The notes under the pieces: generated by a model | Seen by the model: only the letters and a program-made list of their open reading frames with translations | What the model was told of the DNA's origin: nothing | Database searches by the model: none | Shown: one piece after another, positions 11,898-23,887 of the stretch | Position numbering within the stretch: the stretch's first letter is position 1 | Layout: every line of letters begins with the position of its first letter | Made by a program: the position numbers and the translations under genes | Source: Hansfordia pulvinata | Taxonomy: Eukaryota; Ascomycota; Sordariomycetes; Xylariales | Direction of reading: 5' to 3' | NCBI GenBank assembly: GCA_006538405.1 | Contig: BJKQ01000004.1 | Location: 2,542,001 to 2,606,000, forward strand | DNA length: 64,000 bases

Positions 11898-12544
11898 TCA
11901 GTGAAATGTTGCGCGCGGGTGTTGCAGGGAAGTGGTCCGTGTGCGGCGCCGGCGGCGGCGGCGGTGGCGGCAAGCCGAGAGGTTCTCATGTCTGCCTCGA
12001 CGTGTTAGCTAGGGTATCTTGCGTTTCTCTGATACTACGACATACAACAAGGATCAGGCCTCCACGAAAGCGACTTGGGCTATCCGCGGACGCATCACAC
12101 ACGCGTATTACCCAGCTTGCGGTGTAGCTCGTCGCCAATCTGATCCCTGTTTTCCAAATAACTTCGTATAGTTTGTTGAATCCAGCACTGCAAGTTTCGC
12201 GAGAACAGGCACTGGCTTATTTGGGGGGGAAGCGCCGTCATGGAGTATAAAGGTCTGATAGAGACCAGAGTACATATTATTGAGATCTACCTTTCCCAAC
12301 CTATGAACATGTGTATGTGTCTGGCGCGGCTGCATGTGGCCCATGCGCGGACCGCGTCCTCCACGCCACGCACTTTCAGTGGTACCAGGGCAGTCGCAAG
12401 GATCGAAGGCGCTGAAAGCAGCGCCTGCAGTGTATCTCAAATTCATTCGCTCGCACGCTTGCTGTACGGAGGTTGCCGCTTTTTGGTGAGGTCCGAATCC
12501 GACCTGTCTAATTAAGAAATTTGGAAACCGCTCTGACAAGACTT
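11898..12544. other. Intergenic between convergent FAH-family and ABC transporter genes
   Basis: The 3' ends of two convergent genes face each other here. There is a GGC-rich stretch near 11945-11970 and otherwise nothing I can support. ORFs from the opposite strand entering this area are extensions of shadow frames. Confidence 0.55.
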
Positions 12545-15500
12545 TTATCGCCTGTTGAAATTGAGGAATTTGCCCTGCACAATGGTTAGCTTCACCTTCC
12601 CGCAAGCGGCTGCCTCGCCCACCGGCGGAAGCGGAGGCATTGGAAGACTTACTGCTAGCAGGAGAATGATGAGGTTGCTGCCCACAAAGGCGGCAAAGAT
12701 GCCGAGATCCCTCCATCGGTTGGCGAACTCGAAGCCCAGGGGCTCGAAGAACTGGTTCCCCACCTTGTACGCACAGTACTCGCAGCTGCTCGTGTCGTTG
12801 TTGGCGATGTAGCCGACGCCGCTGGGGCTGCTGAAGTAAGCCTCCATGTATTCCCCGCACGTCTGGCCCGCGGGCGCGGTGAACTTCTGCAGCTCCTCAG
12901 GCCGGCAGTGCACCTGGAGTCCTTCCAGCGCGGTGGTGACCGCACCTCCAATGAGGCGGGTGAAGGGGTCCAGCTCGTAGAGCCACGCGCGCCAGAAGTG
13001 AGGCATCTGAGGCGCCGAGATGGTGACACCGCAGAACAGAGCGAACGTGATGACGATGAAAGGGTCGTACTGGCTGGAAATGAAGGCAGATGGGGAAATG
13101 CTGGCCAGGACCTGGCCCAGAGTGACGGCGAACAGCTCCGTGAGCAGGATCAAGAAGAACTGATACCCTGCACGCGCCGGCTCTGCTTGGAAGCCGGGCA
13201 TAAAGTACAGAGGCAGGAAGAAAGCCACCGCGCACAGGATGGAGTAAGGCATTTCCGCAAGCACGATGCTCGTAGTGAAAGTGAAAGTGCTGTACATTTT
13301 GCTGGACTGCTCTCGGAAGAAGATGGCTCGCTTGATGATGTACATGACCTCAACCTGGGACATGACAAGGGCAGGCAAGACGGTGATCTGGAACATGACA
13401 AAGACCTTATTCTGCAAAGACGCACGTGAGTCGTCCAGTTGAAGATACGTCAGGCCTGTGAGCACGGCAATGGCGACGTGGTTGAACAGCCGGGTGAAGA
13501 GGTAATTGGGCGATCTCCAGAAAGACAGGTTGGTACGGTTGATGACCACCTTGAGTTGGTGGCTGAGAGGCGACGCGTATTCTTTCTGCAGCGAGGCGTC
13601 TACCTTGGATGCTTCGGTTTTGCGCGAGTCCTTCAGCTGCGAGATGGTGTCCTTGACGTTGGCCAGCTCGGGGCTGTCTTTCCAAATGTCGGCCCAATCG
13701 CGGGAGCCCATGCGAGGCCGGCTCCCCGCACCGATAGCCTCCAGCATAAACTCGGCTACATTGTCTGATGCGCCGGCCTCCGCGCCGTGGCGTTTGAGGT
13801 AGTCGCGAAGAACCACGGCGTCTTTTCCGATATCCCCAAAGTACACACATTGGCCACCTCTCTGGAGCAGGAGCAATCTGTCGAAATTCTCAAAGAGGGC
13901 AGCGTTCGGTTGGTGGATGGTGCACAGAATGGCCTGGCCTGCGGCCGCAAGTTTCTTCAAGAATCGAACAATGTTGAAGGCGCTTTGGCTATCGAGACCA
14001 GAGGTGGGCTCGTCAAGGAAAAGGAGCAGCTGCGGCTTGGCGGCTAATTCGACGCCAATCGTGACTCGTTTGCGCTGTTCAACCGTTAAGCCAGCTTCGG
14101 GGGATCCAATGATGCAATCGGCAATGTGCTCCATCTCAAGAAGAGCGATAATTTCTTCGCAGTAGGCGTACTTCTCCTCTCTCGGTGTTTCAAACGCCTG
14201 CCGCAAATCCGCAGAGAAGCGCAGGGCTTCGCGGACCGTCTGAGTAGGGTCGTGCATGTCTTGCTGCTCGGCGTAGGATGTGGATCGCTGGAATTCCTTG
14301 CCGGGCTTGGTGCCATCCACCAGGACGTCACCTTGGATCACACCAATGTTCTTCCTGGAGGCCAGGACATCCAGAAGGGTTGTTTTTCCCGCGCCCGAGG
14401 CACCCATCAAGGCTGTCAGTTGGCCTGGCTTGCAGTACCCGAACACGCTGTTGAGAAGCCGGCGAGTGCCACCTGGAACTGGGACATCATAGTTGAGATC
14501 CTCCCACGTGAGAACACTCTTGGACTCGATCATAAGTGAGGTATCTTGTTCCTCAGATTTCGACTTTTGCTTCTGCAGCTTCCTCTCGGCGAGGGCCTCG
14601 TTGAGCTTCTTGCGCTCAGCATCCGGCTTGGCAAAAACCTTGAAGGTGTTGCCGCCCATGCCATACTTGACGAACTCTCCGAGAACCACGTTCATGATCA
14701 AGAAGAATACGATGAGGGCCATGATGATGCCAAAGTTCCTCCAAAGGTCTTGGGGTGCGTACTGGTAGCCCAGCGTGATGTAGTCAGAGCCCTGAACGAT
14801 GTCGCTTCCCGGTTTTGAGCCTTGCAGAGTGCAAACTTGGTGCTGAATGTCGCCATAACCTTCTCCGGACGGGATCAAGGACTCTGAAGAGCACTGCATT
14901 TGCGAGCCGCTGAACTCGTTGGCCATCATGGAGGCGAATGCCAAGCCCAAGGCGTTGACCCAAAAGATCCACCGCAGCCATACCTGTTGGGTTTGGTACT
15001 GAATCAGATAACCAGACGTCAGAATGAACAGCGTCACGGTGATGACTGCGAACTTGATAGCGTAGTCAAAATCCGGACTCAAGCACCCGATGATGCGGAA
15101 GTAGAGAGTCATTGCAATGTTTCCGACGAGGATCATCAAGTAGAAGATGAAGAAGGCGCCGGCTTCCCGTTTGAGATTGGTCATGAAGTATACAATGATA
15201 CTGAAGACGAGAATCTGAACCGCGGAGAATGCTGTGTCGACGAAGATCTGACCAATCCAGAGTGCCGAAGGTCGGTGAAAGGCATACGCCTTGTGCTTAT
15301 TAACGATTGGTCGGCCAGTCATAGTAGAACCCAGCTCGGAAAAGGCCTGAAAAGCGTTGAACAGAAGGCTGACGAAAAGCAGGCCTCCCTTGCCGAAAGC
15401 ACTGCCAGATGTCTCGCCCAACCCAAAGTACAGAGTGCCCAGAACGATTGCGATGACAATCATGCGTATCCACGACAGCGTCAGGCCCAGCTTGTCTTGC

Positions 15501-17101
15501 ATCTTCAGAGCGAATTGGCGCTTCATCAGCGCCCAGACCTGCAAGTGGAAGCCGACGCTGTAGACCGAGTGTTTGGCACCACTGCGCTTGCTCTCAAGGA
15601 CTGCCGCCTGGAAGTCATCCTGGATTTGCTTGTCGCGCTGCAAACGCTCCTTGTAGTCGGTCATCTCGGTACTAAGCTGCTTCGCAAAGACGGAGTCCTT
15701 GAAGGCGGCAGCCAGTGTCTCGGGGGAGTGCGGCGCATTGTCGGGGGAGTGCCCATCAGAGTACTCGCGCTCAAATTCGTCGGTGCACCCGGTGACGTAG
15801 TCGGGGGTGGTCTGTCGAGGGCGTGGCCGGAAACCCAGACCTTCGAAATAGGCGCGGGCCTCTTGGGCAGGCCCAAAGTAGACCTGTCTTCCTTCGTCGA
15901 TAACAAGAACCTTGTCGAACTGCTGGTAGATATTCTCGGACGCCTGGTACAGCGATACAAAAGTCGATGTCTTGTAAAGATTGGTCTGGATGCGAAGGGA
16001 TTTGATGAAATCGAGAGCTGTACTGGCATCGAGCCCACGGGTGCTGTTGTCCCATGAGAGGATACAGGCGTTCGTGATCATCATCTCGGCGATGGACACT
16101 CGCTTTCTCTCGCCTCCAGAGACGCCACGGACGAGCGCGTCGCCGACCACCGTGTTGCGCGTGTGCTCGATGTTGAACATCTTGAGCAGCGTCGAGATGA
16201 CATCGTCCTTGAACTTGGACTTTGTGGTTCCAGCCGGCAGCTTATTGGGAACCTTTACGTCGAGGGCGAAGCCGAGAGTCTGCCCCACAGTAAGAGTCGC
16301 GTGGTGCACATCATCTTCTTGGTTATAGACAGCCTCGCCTCGGTATCGGTTGAAATCATCCACGGCCCAGGGTCCATACAGGACTTCGCCTTCGACGCCG
16401 GTGTAGCCGTATCGCTGGTTCGCAATCGTTTTCAGGAATGTGGTGCAGCCTGAGCCGGGCCTCCCGAGAACAAGAATCATCTCGCCAGGATTGGCGACAC
16501 CCTTGAAATTGTCGAGCAAGGTTGCCTCGGTGCCGATTTGGCTCTTACTGAAGTAGTTTTTGATGGGCGTCCAGTAGTCGACGAAATCCCTGAAAGCGTC
16601 TGGAAATGTCTGGACATAGTTGCTCATACCACCCATGCCCTTGACAGTCAGGCCGTCCCAGTAGACTCCGACGTGTTTAGGCTTAATGCCGGCTTCGCGC
16701 TCGGCGTCCAGCCCTCCTCGCAAAGCGCTCTCGAGATCGAAAAGATCGACCGAGCTGTCATCGGGGGTGGTTTCGGCGGCAGTGTCGACGGCCTTTTCAA
16801 CGTCTCCATCGGCGCGGCTGCTCTTCCGGCTGAGCCTTGAGAGTCCGGACAGTTCGCGGCTCAGCTCAGCAAAATCGGCTTCGGCCTGTTCTATGGAGAC
16901 GCCGCCGTTCTTAGAAAAGCCACTGGGGTTGTTTTGTCTCGCGATCTCGCGCTGTTCCTCGGGGCTGGGGAGACTGGAAGAGGTGTCGGCCTGGCTGGTA
17001 TTCGACGCCGCGGGCGAAACATCTTTAGCGTCCGCCTGAGACCCTGGGGCTGCCGGCTCCAGGGGCACGCCCGGTTTCTGGGCCTCCAGGTCCTTCTCCA
17101 T
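12545..17101 (-). CDS. PDR-type (ABCG) ABC multidrug transporter, full length
   Basis: One uninterrupted frame of 1518 codons starts at 17101 (MEKDLEAQKPG), the normal length of fungal pleiotropic-drug-resistance transporters. Layout is (NBD-TMD)x2. NBD1 has the degenerate fungal PDR set: Walker A GRPGSGCTT with Cys for Lys (about residues 213-221), signature VSGGERKR (about 327-334) and Walker [15 protein letters not shown]2 has canonical Walker A GASGAGKTT (about 900) and Walker [16 protein letters not shown] (about 1027), with a degenerate signature LTVEQRKR. This asymmetry is the family norm. Hydrophobic segments follow each NBD (for example LTLSWIRMIVIAIVLGTLYF). The protein should act in the plasma membrane and export hydrophobic toxins, azoles or metabolites. 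At the C-terminus a 78-base stretch, 12652-12575, has GTAAGT, GCTAAC and CAG at intron positions and no stop; if spliced, LLLA joins directly to GKFLNFNRR and the protein is 1492 residues. The N-terminal 120 residues are acidic, Ser-rich and probably cytosolic. Confidence 0.96.
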   Translation of the reverse strand: MEKDLEAQKPGVPLEPAAPGSQADAKDVSPAASNTSQADTSSSLPSPEEQREIARQNNPSGFSKNGGVSIEQAEADFAELSRELSGLSRLSRKSSRADGDVEKAVDTAAETTPDDSSVDLFDLESALRGGLDAEREAGIKPKHVGVYWDGLTVKGMGGMSNYVQTFPDAFRDFVDYWTPIKNYFSKSQIGTEATLLDNFKGVANPGEMILVLGRPGSGCTTFLKTIANQRYGYTGVEGEVLYGPWAVDDFNRYRGEAVYNQEDDVHHATLTVGQTLGFALDVKVPNKLPAGTTKSKFKDDVISTLLKMFNIEHTRNTVVGDALVRGVSGGERKRVSIAEMMITNACILSWDNSTRGLDASTALDFIKSLRIQTNLYKTSTFVSLYQASENIYQQFDKVLVIDEGRQVYFGPAQEARAYFEGLGFRPRPRQTTPDYVTGCTDEFEREYSDGHSPDNAPHSPETLAAAFKDSVFAKQLSTEMTDYKERLQRDKQIQDDFQAAVLESKRSGAKHSVYSVGFHLQVWALMKRQFALKMQDKLGLTLSWIRMIVIAIVLGTLYFGLGETSGSAFGKGGLLFVSLLFNAFQAFSELGSTMTGRPIVNKHKAYAFHRPSALWIGQIFVDTAFSAVQILVFSIIVYFMTNLKREAGAFFIFYLMILVGNIAMTLYFRIIGCLSPDFDYAIKFAVITVTLFILTSGYLIQYQTQQVWLRWIFWVNALGLAFASMMANEFSGSQMQCSSESLIPSGEGYGDIQHQVCTLQGSKPGSDIVQGSDYITLGYQYAPQDLWRNFGIIMALIVFFLIMNVVLGEFVKYGMGGNTFKVFAKPDAERKKLNEALAERKLQKQKSKSEEQDTSLMIESKSVLTWEDLNYDVPVPGGTRRLLNSVFGYCKPGQLTALMGASGAGKTTLLDVLASRKNIGVIQGDVLVDGTKPGKEFQRSTSYAEQQDMHDPTQTVREALRFSADLRQAFETPREEKYAYCEEIIALLEMEHIADCIIGSPEAGLTVEQRKRVTIGVELAAKPQLLLFLDEPTSGLDSQSAFNIVRFLKKLAAAGQAILCTIHQPNAALFENFDRLLLLQRGGQCVYFGDIGKDAVVLRDYLKRHGAEAGASDNVAEFMLEAIGAGSRPRMGSRDWADIWKDSPELANVKDTISQLKDSRKTEASKVDASLQKEYASPLSHQLKVVINRTNLSFWRSPNYLFTRLFNHVAIAVLTGLTYLQLDDSRASLQNKVFVMFQITVLPALVMSQVEVMYIIKRAIFFREQSSKMYSTFTFTTSIVLAEMPYSILCAVAFFLPLYFMPGFQAEPARAGYQFFLILLTELFAVTLGQVLASISPSAFISSQYDPFIVITFALFCGVTISAPQMPHFWRAWLYELDPFTRLIGGAVTTALEGLQVHCRPEELQKFTAPAGQTCGEYMEAYFSSPSGVGYIANNDTSSCEYCAYKVGNQFFEPLGFEFANRWRDLGIFAAFVGSNLIILLLAVSLPMPPLPPVGEAAACGKVKLTIVQGKFLNFNRR
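12575..12652 (-). other. Probable in-frame 3n intron near the 3' end of the ABC transporter gene
   Basis: On the coding strand this stretch begins GTAAGT, ends CAG, and has a consensus fungal branch site GCTAAC about ten bases before the acceptor. It is 78 bases, a multiple of three, and has no stop, so an ORF caller reads through it. Splicing removes 26 residues (Pro-rich, unlike a PDR C-terminus). Confidence 0.75.
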
Positions 17102-20100
17102 GGCGTGGAAATCCCAGTCCGAGTCAGCGGGGATGGATTATCTATGGTGTGCCGGTCTTATATCTGCGAAGGCGAGGAGACTGGAGATCTATCTGCGCAA
17201 GGAGCTGACAGGGTGTCCGTGGCGTAGAGGGTAACAAAGTCGCGAGTTGGATTTGCGTTGTCGTGTCAGACAGCTATGTGGGAGGCGGCGGGATCCAAAA
17301 CAGCATTCTCGAGCCCGGAACCGAGATGGAAAGAAGTATTTTAGAGGGTGCGGATGGGGCGTTTCGCAAACAGGCGAGCCGTGGAGGACGGCGGTGTGTC
17401 GCTAGGACAGCACCTTCAAGCTGCGGCAGCAGTGCCTAAGACGGACAGGAGGTAGCCAAAGCAGAGAGGCCAACTACCTTGCCTTTAGTGAATGGGCAAA
17501 GTCGAAGAAACGTACTGGACGAAAGCGAGCCCAAGGGTGGCAAACAACCAACCGAATAGGTAAGGGGAGGTCGAAGAGAGAGAGAGAGAGGTAGAAAAAA
17601 AATTGCCAGACAAAAACCGGCCGAGACCCTGAATGTCGTCAGAAGGCGACAGATGCGAGCAGAACAATGGGATGGAAGCTTGCGACAGGGGAGGTGTCGG
17701 CTTTTAGGAAGAGGAAGGTGCCGCGCGGTCAGAGATGCAGCTACCAAACTCGCGACGACCACGGCTCTCCATCTATGGGTGCCCGGCGGGGATGACATGT
17801 GGATGGATGTACGAGTACTCTGTCATCAGTATCCCAACACCCTCCATGCTCCCCCCATTGCCCTTCACTCGAGCCGCAGCCCGGGCAGGGCGACAGGCCA
17901 GGCTGCTCCATCTCGGGGTACCTATGCTTGGCGGGGGCCCGCGTTCGGGCTCGCGACTGGGATTGTGGATGGTATACTCGTGGATCGGACAGACGGGCCA
18001 CGGGCGGGACGTTGCTCCGAACGCGTTGCAGGTCCCTGCAAGACACGCACGGGGCCATCCGGTACGTGCGGTACATCCAGTACTCGTACTCCGCCCCTCA
18101 TGCATCCATATACTGGAGTGTCCATGAAGGGGGCATGGGCCTTTTGGCGGTGGCGGCAGGGCCAAAGGTTCGTGACGGGACCAGACAGCCCTCCCGCCCA
18201 GGACGACGGCTTACGTACAGGCCAACGAAGGTTCAACGAGACCGTTTGCCTTTTAGTTGGGCGCCCCGGGCAAACGTCCATCCATCCATGCCGGTGATGA
18301 GATCAGCCCGCGCGGGGAAGAACGACGGCGGCGGAAGCAATAGCACTAACTACCACCTAGCAAATGGCATCGGCGCCTGCCTTGCAGGTACGAGAATTCA
18401 AGTGTTGGATGGCAGCGACATCGAGGTGGGACATCCATGGATGCTGGCATACGAGCACCTTAGGTACACGTAGGTCCCGTCCCGAGTACTCGTACGAGTA
18501 CCTACGGTACTTACTTGTTCTAACTTAGCCCAAGTGCATGATGCGAGCGCGCCTGCCTCCAGAGACGTTTGTTCCCACACATGTAACCCGTAAGAGGGAT
18601 ATTGGGTAAGGTATGGAAGGTCCAACGCTCTGTGGCTCTGTAGATGCTTACGACAGTGCGCCGGGCTGAGGCAGATGAACATCTTGAGGTCGTACCTAGG
18701 TAGCCTGATCCGTGAAGGTCCTTGCATGCAACATTGAAGTACGGGTAGGCAGGCGGGTAGCGAAGAGCTCCCCAGTTAAGCCAAAATTCGATGGACCATC
18801 AGTGCCGGGCATTGAGAACCCAAAGGGAGCTTCTGTTCTGAGTACTCCTGCCCGTGAGAAGTACAAAGAGTTGGTCCTTTTATACATGTCCATGCGAGTA
18901 GATACTCGTATCATCCCGTGCAACCCTACAATGGAAGTATACCTACATCGCGGACACGATGCGTTACCGCCAATCAGGTACTTCCATTGAGATATCTCAT
19001 TGCAGGGGGAGGTACCGGTATACTCCGTTCGGGTTCTTCATTGGATGCTCACATCCACAAACAGGAACGAGGGGCCGCTCTCCGCAGGCTTGCGAAGGTA
19101 CTCCGTGCAGAGCCGTACCCGTAAGCGTGCCTGAGCTCCACAAGTCGGCGCCGACCAGGTTTCGTCCCGAGAACCCTGACATGGATGTCCGGACCCCGAA
19201 GCTCACCCATCCACCACTCTAACAAAGTTCCCGCACTGCAGGCAAACAACACCCATGACTGACTTTGAGCACCTCGCCTGGTTCTTTTCACTCCGTACGA
19301 GCAGGTATCTTATCGACGACCTTAGATTGAGCAACGATCACAGGCGCTCGCCCAGAACGGCCCCGAAAGAGCTAGCGGCCCCTCTATGATAACCGATCCC
19401 GGCCTCCGCGGCCTCACGGACTCTTCTCTTCACTTTCGGCTCACCTCCCCTCGCGCAGCACCAAGCGACTCACTCACTTCGGCGTTGGATTGCTCATAAA
19501 TCGGCTGGGCCCTTCGGCAGTGGCTCGCCTCCCCGAGATGTGTTCATTCACGTGTCGATAGCATTGTTCTTTTGAGGATGTTGCTTTCTTTGGACTTTGG
19601 CGATCGACCCCCCGCCAAGCCAAAGGGCCTCCCACCCTCGCGCGAATTGTCCGATCCACCTGTACGGAATCACTTCGGGGCCCTGGCTCCAGGCAGAAAC
19701 AAATGCTGGGCCTGGCACGACAGGCCAGAGGTATCGACATCAGTCTGCATCAGCGTCAGCACCAGCATCGGCCCCAACCTCAATTGGCGCCGCCGCCGCC
19801 GCCGCCTGTATCTGATCAGCACCACCCGGTCTGGGCTAACCCCGCCTCTGCCACACCTCGTTGCTCGAGGCAGACTTGCCAGAGACTCGCATGCCTGGAT
19901 TAACAATCACCCCGCCAAGCTGTACGAGCACGCCTTGACACGTCTTGTGACCTGCACCCCCTCGTCGCCCAGCGCAGTCGTGCCTTGCCAATAATGTCAT
20001 CCGCCTCGTCTTGCCCGGCGGTGTGCACAAGGGTCTCGGGGCCAGGCGCGGAGATAGCTACTAGACAAGCACATAAGTCGCTCTCACCGGCAGCATCTCG

Positions 20101-23100
20101 GGGTTATCAGCTCGGCTCGGCAGCCGTCACACTCAGCCAACATCACGCAACAACCCAATCGCGCAGAAGCCGGCCGAGGTCCATCTTGCGTTCGACGGTC
20201 GCCTGCAGCTGCAGCCTCCGTCCATATGTCACAGACTCCGCCTTGAACAAACATATCAGCAGGACAGAAAAAGCCTAGAAGGCTGGGAACCTCACTGCCG
20301 GAAGAGGCATATTCGACCCGAGAAGGCTGCATGGTACAGTGGCGGCCAGTCCCTGCCGGAAGTCTTGGGTCCCCCAACGAAGGGGCCTAATTGGCCAGAA
20401 AGGCTTCACTAGCCGACTGCGGGCACCGGCTCACTTCTCCAGATCGCCGGCCCCTACGAGTACGGAGAACCTTTTTACGCTTATGTACTCGTACACGCAC
20501 ACGACTCCCCATGTTGGTGTGTCTGGCAGATTTTCTTTGTCTTCTAGTGCTCCGCCGAACCCCGCCAAGACCTGGCTGCTCCCTCACACACCGACATCCC
20601 TCGGGCCAATAAGATTCCGACTCCTGCTTTTCCCCGCGCCGACTTTTGCGGGCTTGCGAAAAAGACAAGGCTGGCGAGCTAGAGGCATCCACTACCTACG
20701 TAGGTACCCTAGACGTACGAGAGTACTCGTATGCCATCCTGCTGCAGCTCAAGACCGATTCGCTCAATACGTCGTGGCCTCGATTTCCGTGGCTTTTGGC
20801 GGACGGATTGAGTTGGGTCAAATGCGGAGTATGGATCTGATGAGTACAGGAAGGGTCGCTGGTCGTTGTGCTGCATGGTAAACTTGGCCCATGAAGGTGA
20901 TGCCCTCGGACTTGAAGCCCAAGCGCAGGTCAACAAGGGTAGCCTTGGGTGGCATCGTGCTCTCGCAACAATCTCCACCACGGATGGTGCCGACGACGTA
21001 AACCGTTGCCCGCGTTCGGATGGGCCAAGTCTGAAGAGGGGTTCTTCTAAGCCCAAAGACTCATTTGTCGGGAGGATCCCTGCGCGGCCACCGGGCTTTG
21101 CGAAGCACCATTTGCCTATCTCAGACTGGAAGGGAAACGGTGCCTGCGAACTGACTGGAGGTTGGGCCGGCAGGCTGATGGCACCGAACCTTTGTTTCTC
21201 TTTTCTTTTACCCTTTCTCTCTTGGGCCTGGCCACCACCAAACGCCGCCCGCGACCTCCCGCGCCTCCTACGAGTAGTCACCCACTTACCGAGCGAGGCC
21301 CACACGCACATGGCTTACTGACAAGGGGAAGGGGACCGAGTGGCTGCGGCACCCCCAAATCCGAGCGGCATGATGTACCCGCTCAGGACAATATTGCGTT
21401 TTCACGATAATGTGCTATACCCCCAACCCACAATGAATCATTCTGATCTGTCCCATTGCCCGCCTTGAGTCGTGTTCCCGAAGACACCAGGCCGCTCATT
21501 CAGCCCCACCATTCACCAGAGTCGTTGCACACCCGTAACACCGTCCACGTCTTCGCCGGACGGGGGTGGTCACGCCGCATTAGGCAACCAGCACCTTCAC
21601 ACTTTGCGGTGATAAGTGGCCTCCGCGTTATGTGGTGTCACGATGGTTGTACTCGTATGGCGATGAGAGAATAGCGGTTCTCAGTGAGGCTTCGTGAAGC
21701 TGAAGGCCCGAGGTCTCCCAAGCTTGCCAGCTCTGACGTACGACCTTGTGAGGCACACACTTCCATCGCAACGGGTGCCATGCCGTGGCTAGTTACGCCC
21801 GTCGAGCATGCTGGTCCGATATTTGGATATTGTTCGCGCCTGACTTTGGTATATGTGATCATCAAGATGGGCGGATCAGAAGAAGGCCGCCTTTGTGGCA
21901 CGAGAGCCAGCGCACGGTCTGTGTTCGAGCCCGCAAAGGACTTTGATGAAACCGGTAGTCAGTGGCCGAAGCCACAACCACGCAATCAGCATCCTCCATG
22001 CTTTTTCTTTGGCAAATTCCCAAAGCCTCGCGGTCCGACATGTGGGGAGGATGTTTTATTTTGCTTCTGACAAACCTTGAAACGTGACGGGCGGAGCGTG
22101 GGATACGGAGATCCGTCACACCAACAACGGGAGTCTCTCTCTCCTGCCTTCGGCAACCATTGCCAGTGCGAGCGCATTCCGGTCGGCAATCATTGCCAGT
22201 GCGAGCCCGTTACGGACGAGTACTCGTAAAAGTGTGGAATCTGCTTCTAGACCTCCAAGGGACCCCGTCGCTCTTGTTATCAGGCTGCCGCCCCAAAAGA
22301 TTACGGGTACGAACACTTTCGAGAACTCCATAGCCGGGCCGGATGGTATCCTGGCAAGGGGTCCCCGACGCGCGCCTTCATCTCAGATTTCTCCCTTCCC
22401 AGTCGGAAATTGCGACGAAATCAGTCGTATAGGCTCTTTTGTGGTCTTCTTCTCCCGGTATACGAGCCCCCTGTTCGGCGCCAAGCGGCCCAACGGAAAA
22501 GAATGATGAAACTGTGCCGACGCAGACGTCTCGAGCAACTGGTCCGGTCCCATACTTGTACAAGAGGCAAAGCGAAAGTCACAACAACAACAAAACAACG
22601 ACCCCTGTCGACCCGTATCCGTGCCCCCTCGTCACCATACTGGTACGAGACCCCGTAGATCATAGCCGCGGCGCCGACGTACCGTGGTCTGCGCCTCCTA
22701 CCCTGCGCGAGCGCGCGCGCGCACGTTATCTAGGACACGGGGAAATGGGAGGGCGGCGACCTCCCCCCGCCCCCCCTCTCCCTATCCCTCTCAGCCACTT
22801 TTCTCGCGGACCCCTCTTCCCTTTCTCTCCCCCGTGCGCAAGCCTCGGACGGGAAAGAGGCGCGGCAACAAAACTCAGCTTCGAAGCCGCAAAGAAGGGC
22901 CTTTCCGAATCCCAGGAGCGCCAGAAGCCGTTTGCTCGCCTTTCTTTTCCTCGGAATGTGGTCTGGCAATGCGGAGGAGCTGAAGCGTCTGAGGATTGCG
23001 GCTCAGAAGCCCGGGGCCGGAGCGAGTATAATCGAATTTCCTCTCTAGCCTCCTTTGTTCCATCGCTTCGAAGGTAGATGCAGTGTCGGGGACACGTGCA

Positions 23101-23887
23101 GAAAACCAAAGACCTCCCGCGGGATGGCATATATAGAAGTGGCTTCTGAGTGGTGAAGATGGTTGAAACCCATTTCTGAATGCGTTCGGATCCATGGCGT
23201 GACTCAACGCCGCGATGTCATATAGTCTGTTCAAATTGGAGTCAGTACCGGCGAAGTGAATGGACGATCAGCGAATAAAGAACAGTGAGCACCTGAGTGA
23301 CCATTTCACCTTCAGATAGCTCCGACACGGCAACGCTGCGTACAGCTGGAACAAGGCAATCTATTCGTTGTGACATGACGCGCAACATGCTTCGTGACTG
23401 ACGGGTCCATTATTGCTATATTCTACCCATCCACTGCCGACCATGCCAGTCCTGCGCATGAAGGCGCTGCAGTCAACCGTCCATGCCTGCCTTCCATATC
23501 CAGCAAGGGACTACCACACTTATGGTCTCCAATTTTCGTGAGAGTTCTACCACAGCACTCGACACGAGCGACGCCTGCTTGATATTCTTTGCATCATGCT
23601 GATATGCGTCAGGCATACTGGGTATTCCGTAATGTCAAATGCCGATACCAAAGACCAGGAAAGTGATGATGCCGGTCACCTATCTGTACCGCCAGAAAAT
23701 TCTGGCCGAGCAGACGGCAGAGACTGATCTCACCATATCAGAGGCGGATCCCCGGGAAGTCCTAGGCAGCTCGGCTCCGGACCTTGTAGCAAGAATCCCC
23801 TCAGGGCCCCATGCATAGTGCCTCTCCGTAGAGACATGTCTATTCGCTGCAACCTTGGTGCACGAGTTGCGCTGTCGAAGACAGGTC
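17102..23887. other. Gene-poor region, 6.8 kb, upstream of the ABC transporter
   Basis: No protein with recognisable content is encoded here; the longer ORFs (up to about 224 codons) overlap each other on both strands and lack conserved patches. The part next to 17101 must carry the ABC promoter. A GA-repeat lies near 17577-17591. GTAC-centred motifs are dense, including perfect CGAGTACTCG copies at 18483-18492 and 22217-22226. A 24-base unit beginning TCGGCAA and ending TGCGAGC occurs twice, at about 22150 and 22183, 33 bases apart. No transposase or long terminal repeat was seen. Confidence 0.55.

Noticed and set aside
14900..16057. 385-codon plus-strand ORF
   Set aside because: Lies fully antisense within the first ABC transporter coding sequence.
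22150..22206. Two 24-base repeats as a possible CRISPR or integration site
   Set aside because: Only two copies with a 9-base spacer, in a eukaryotic genome, and no associated genes.
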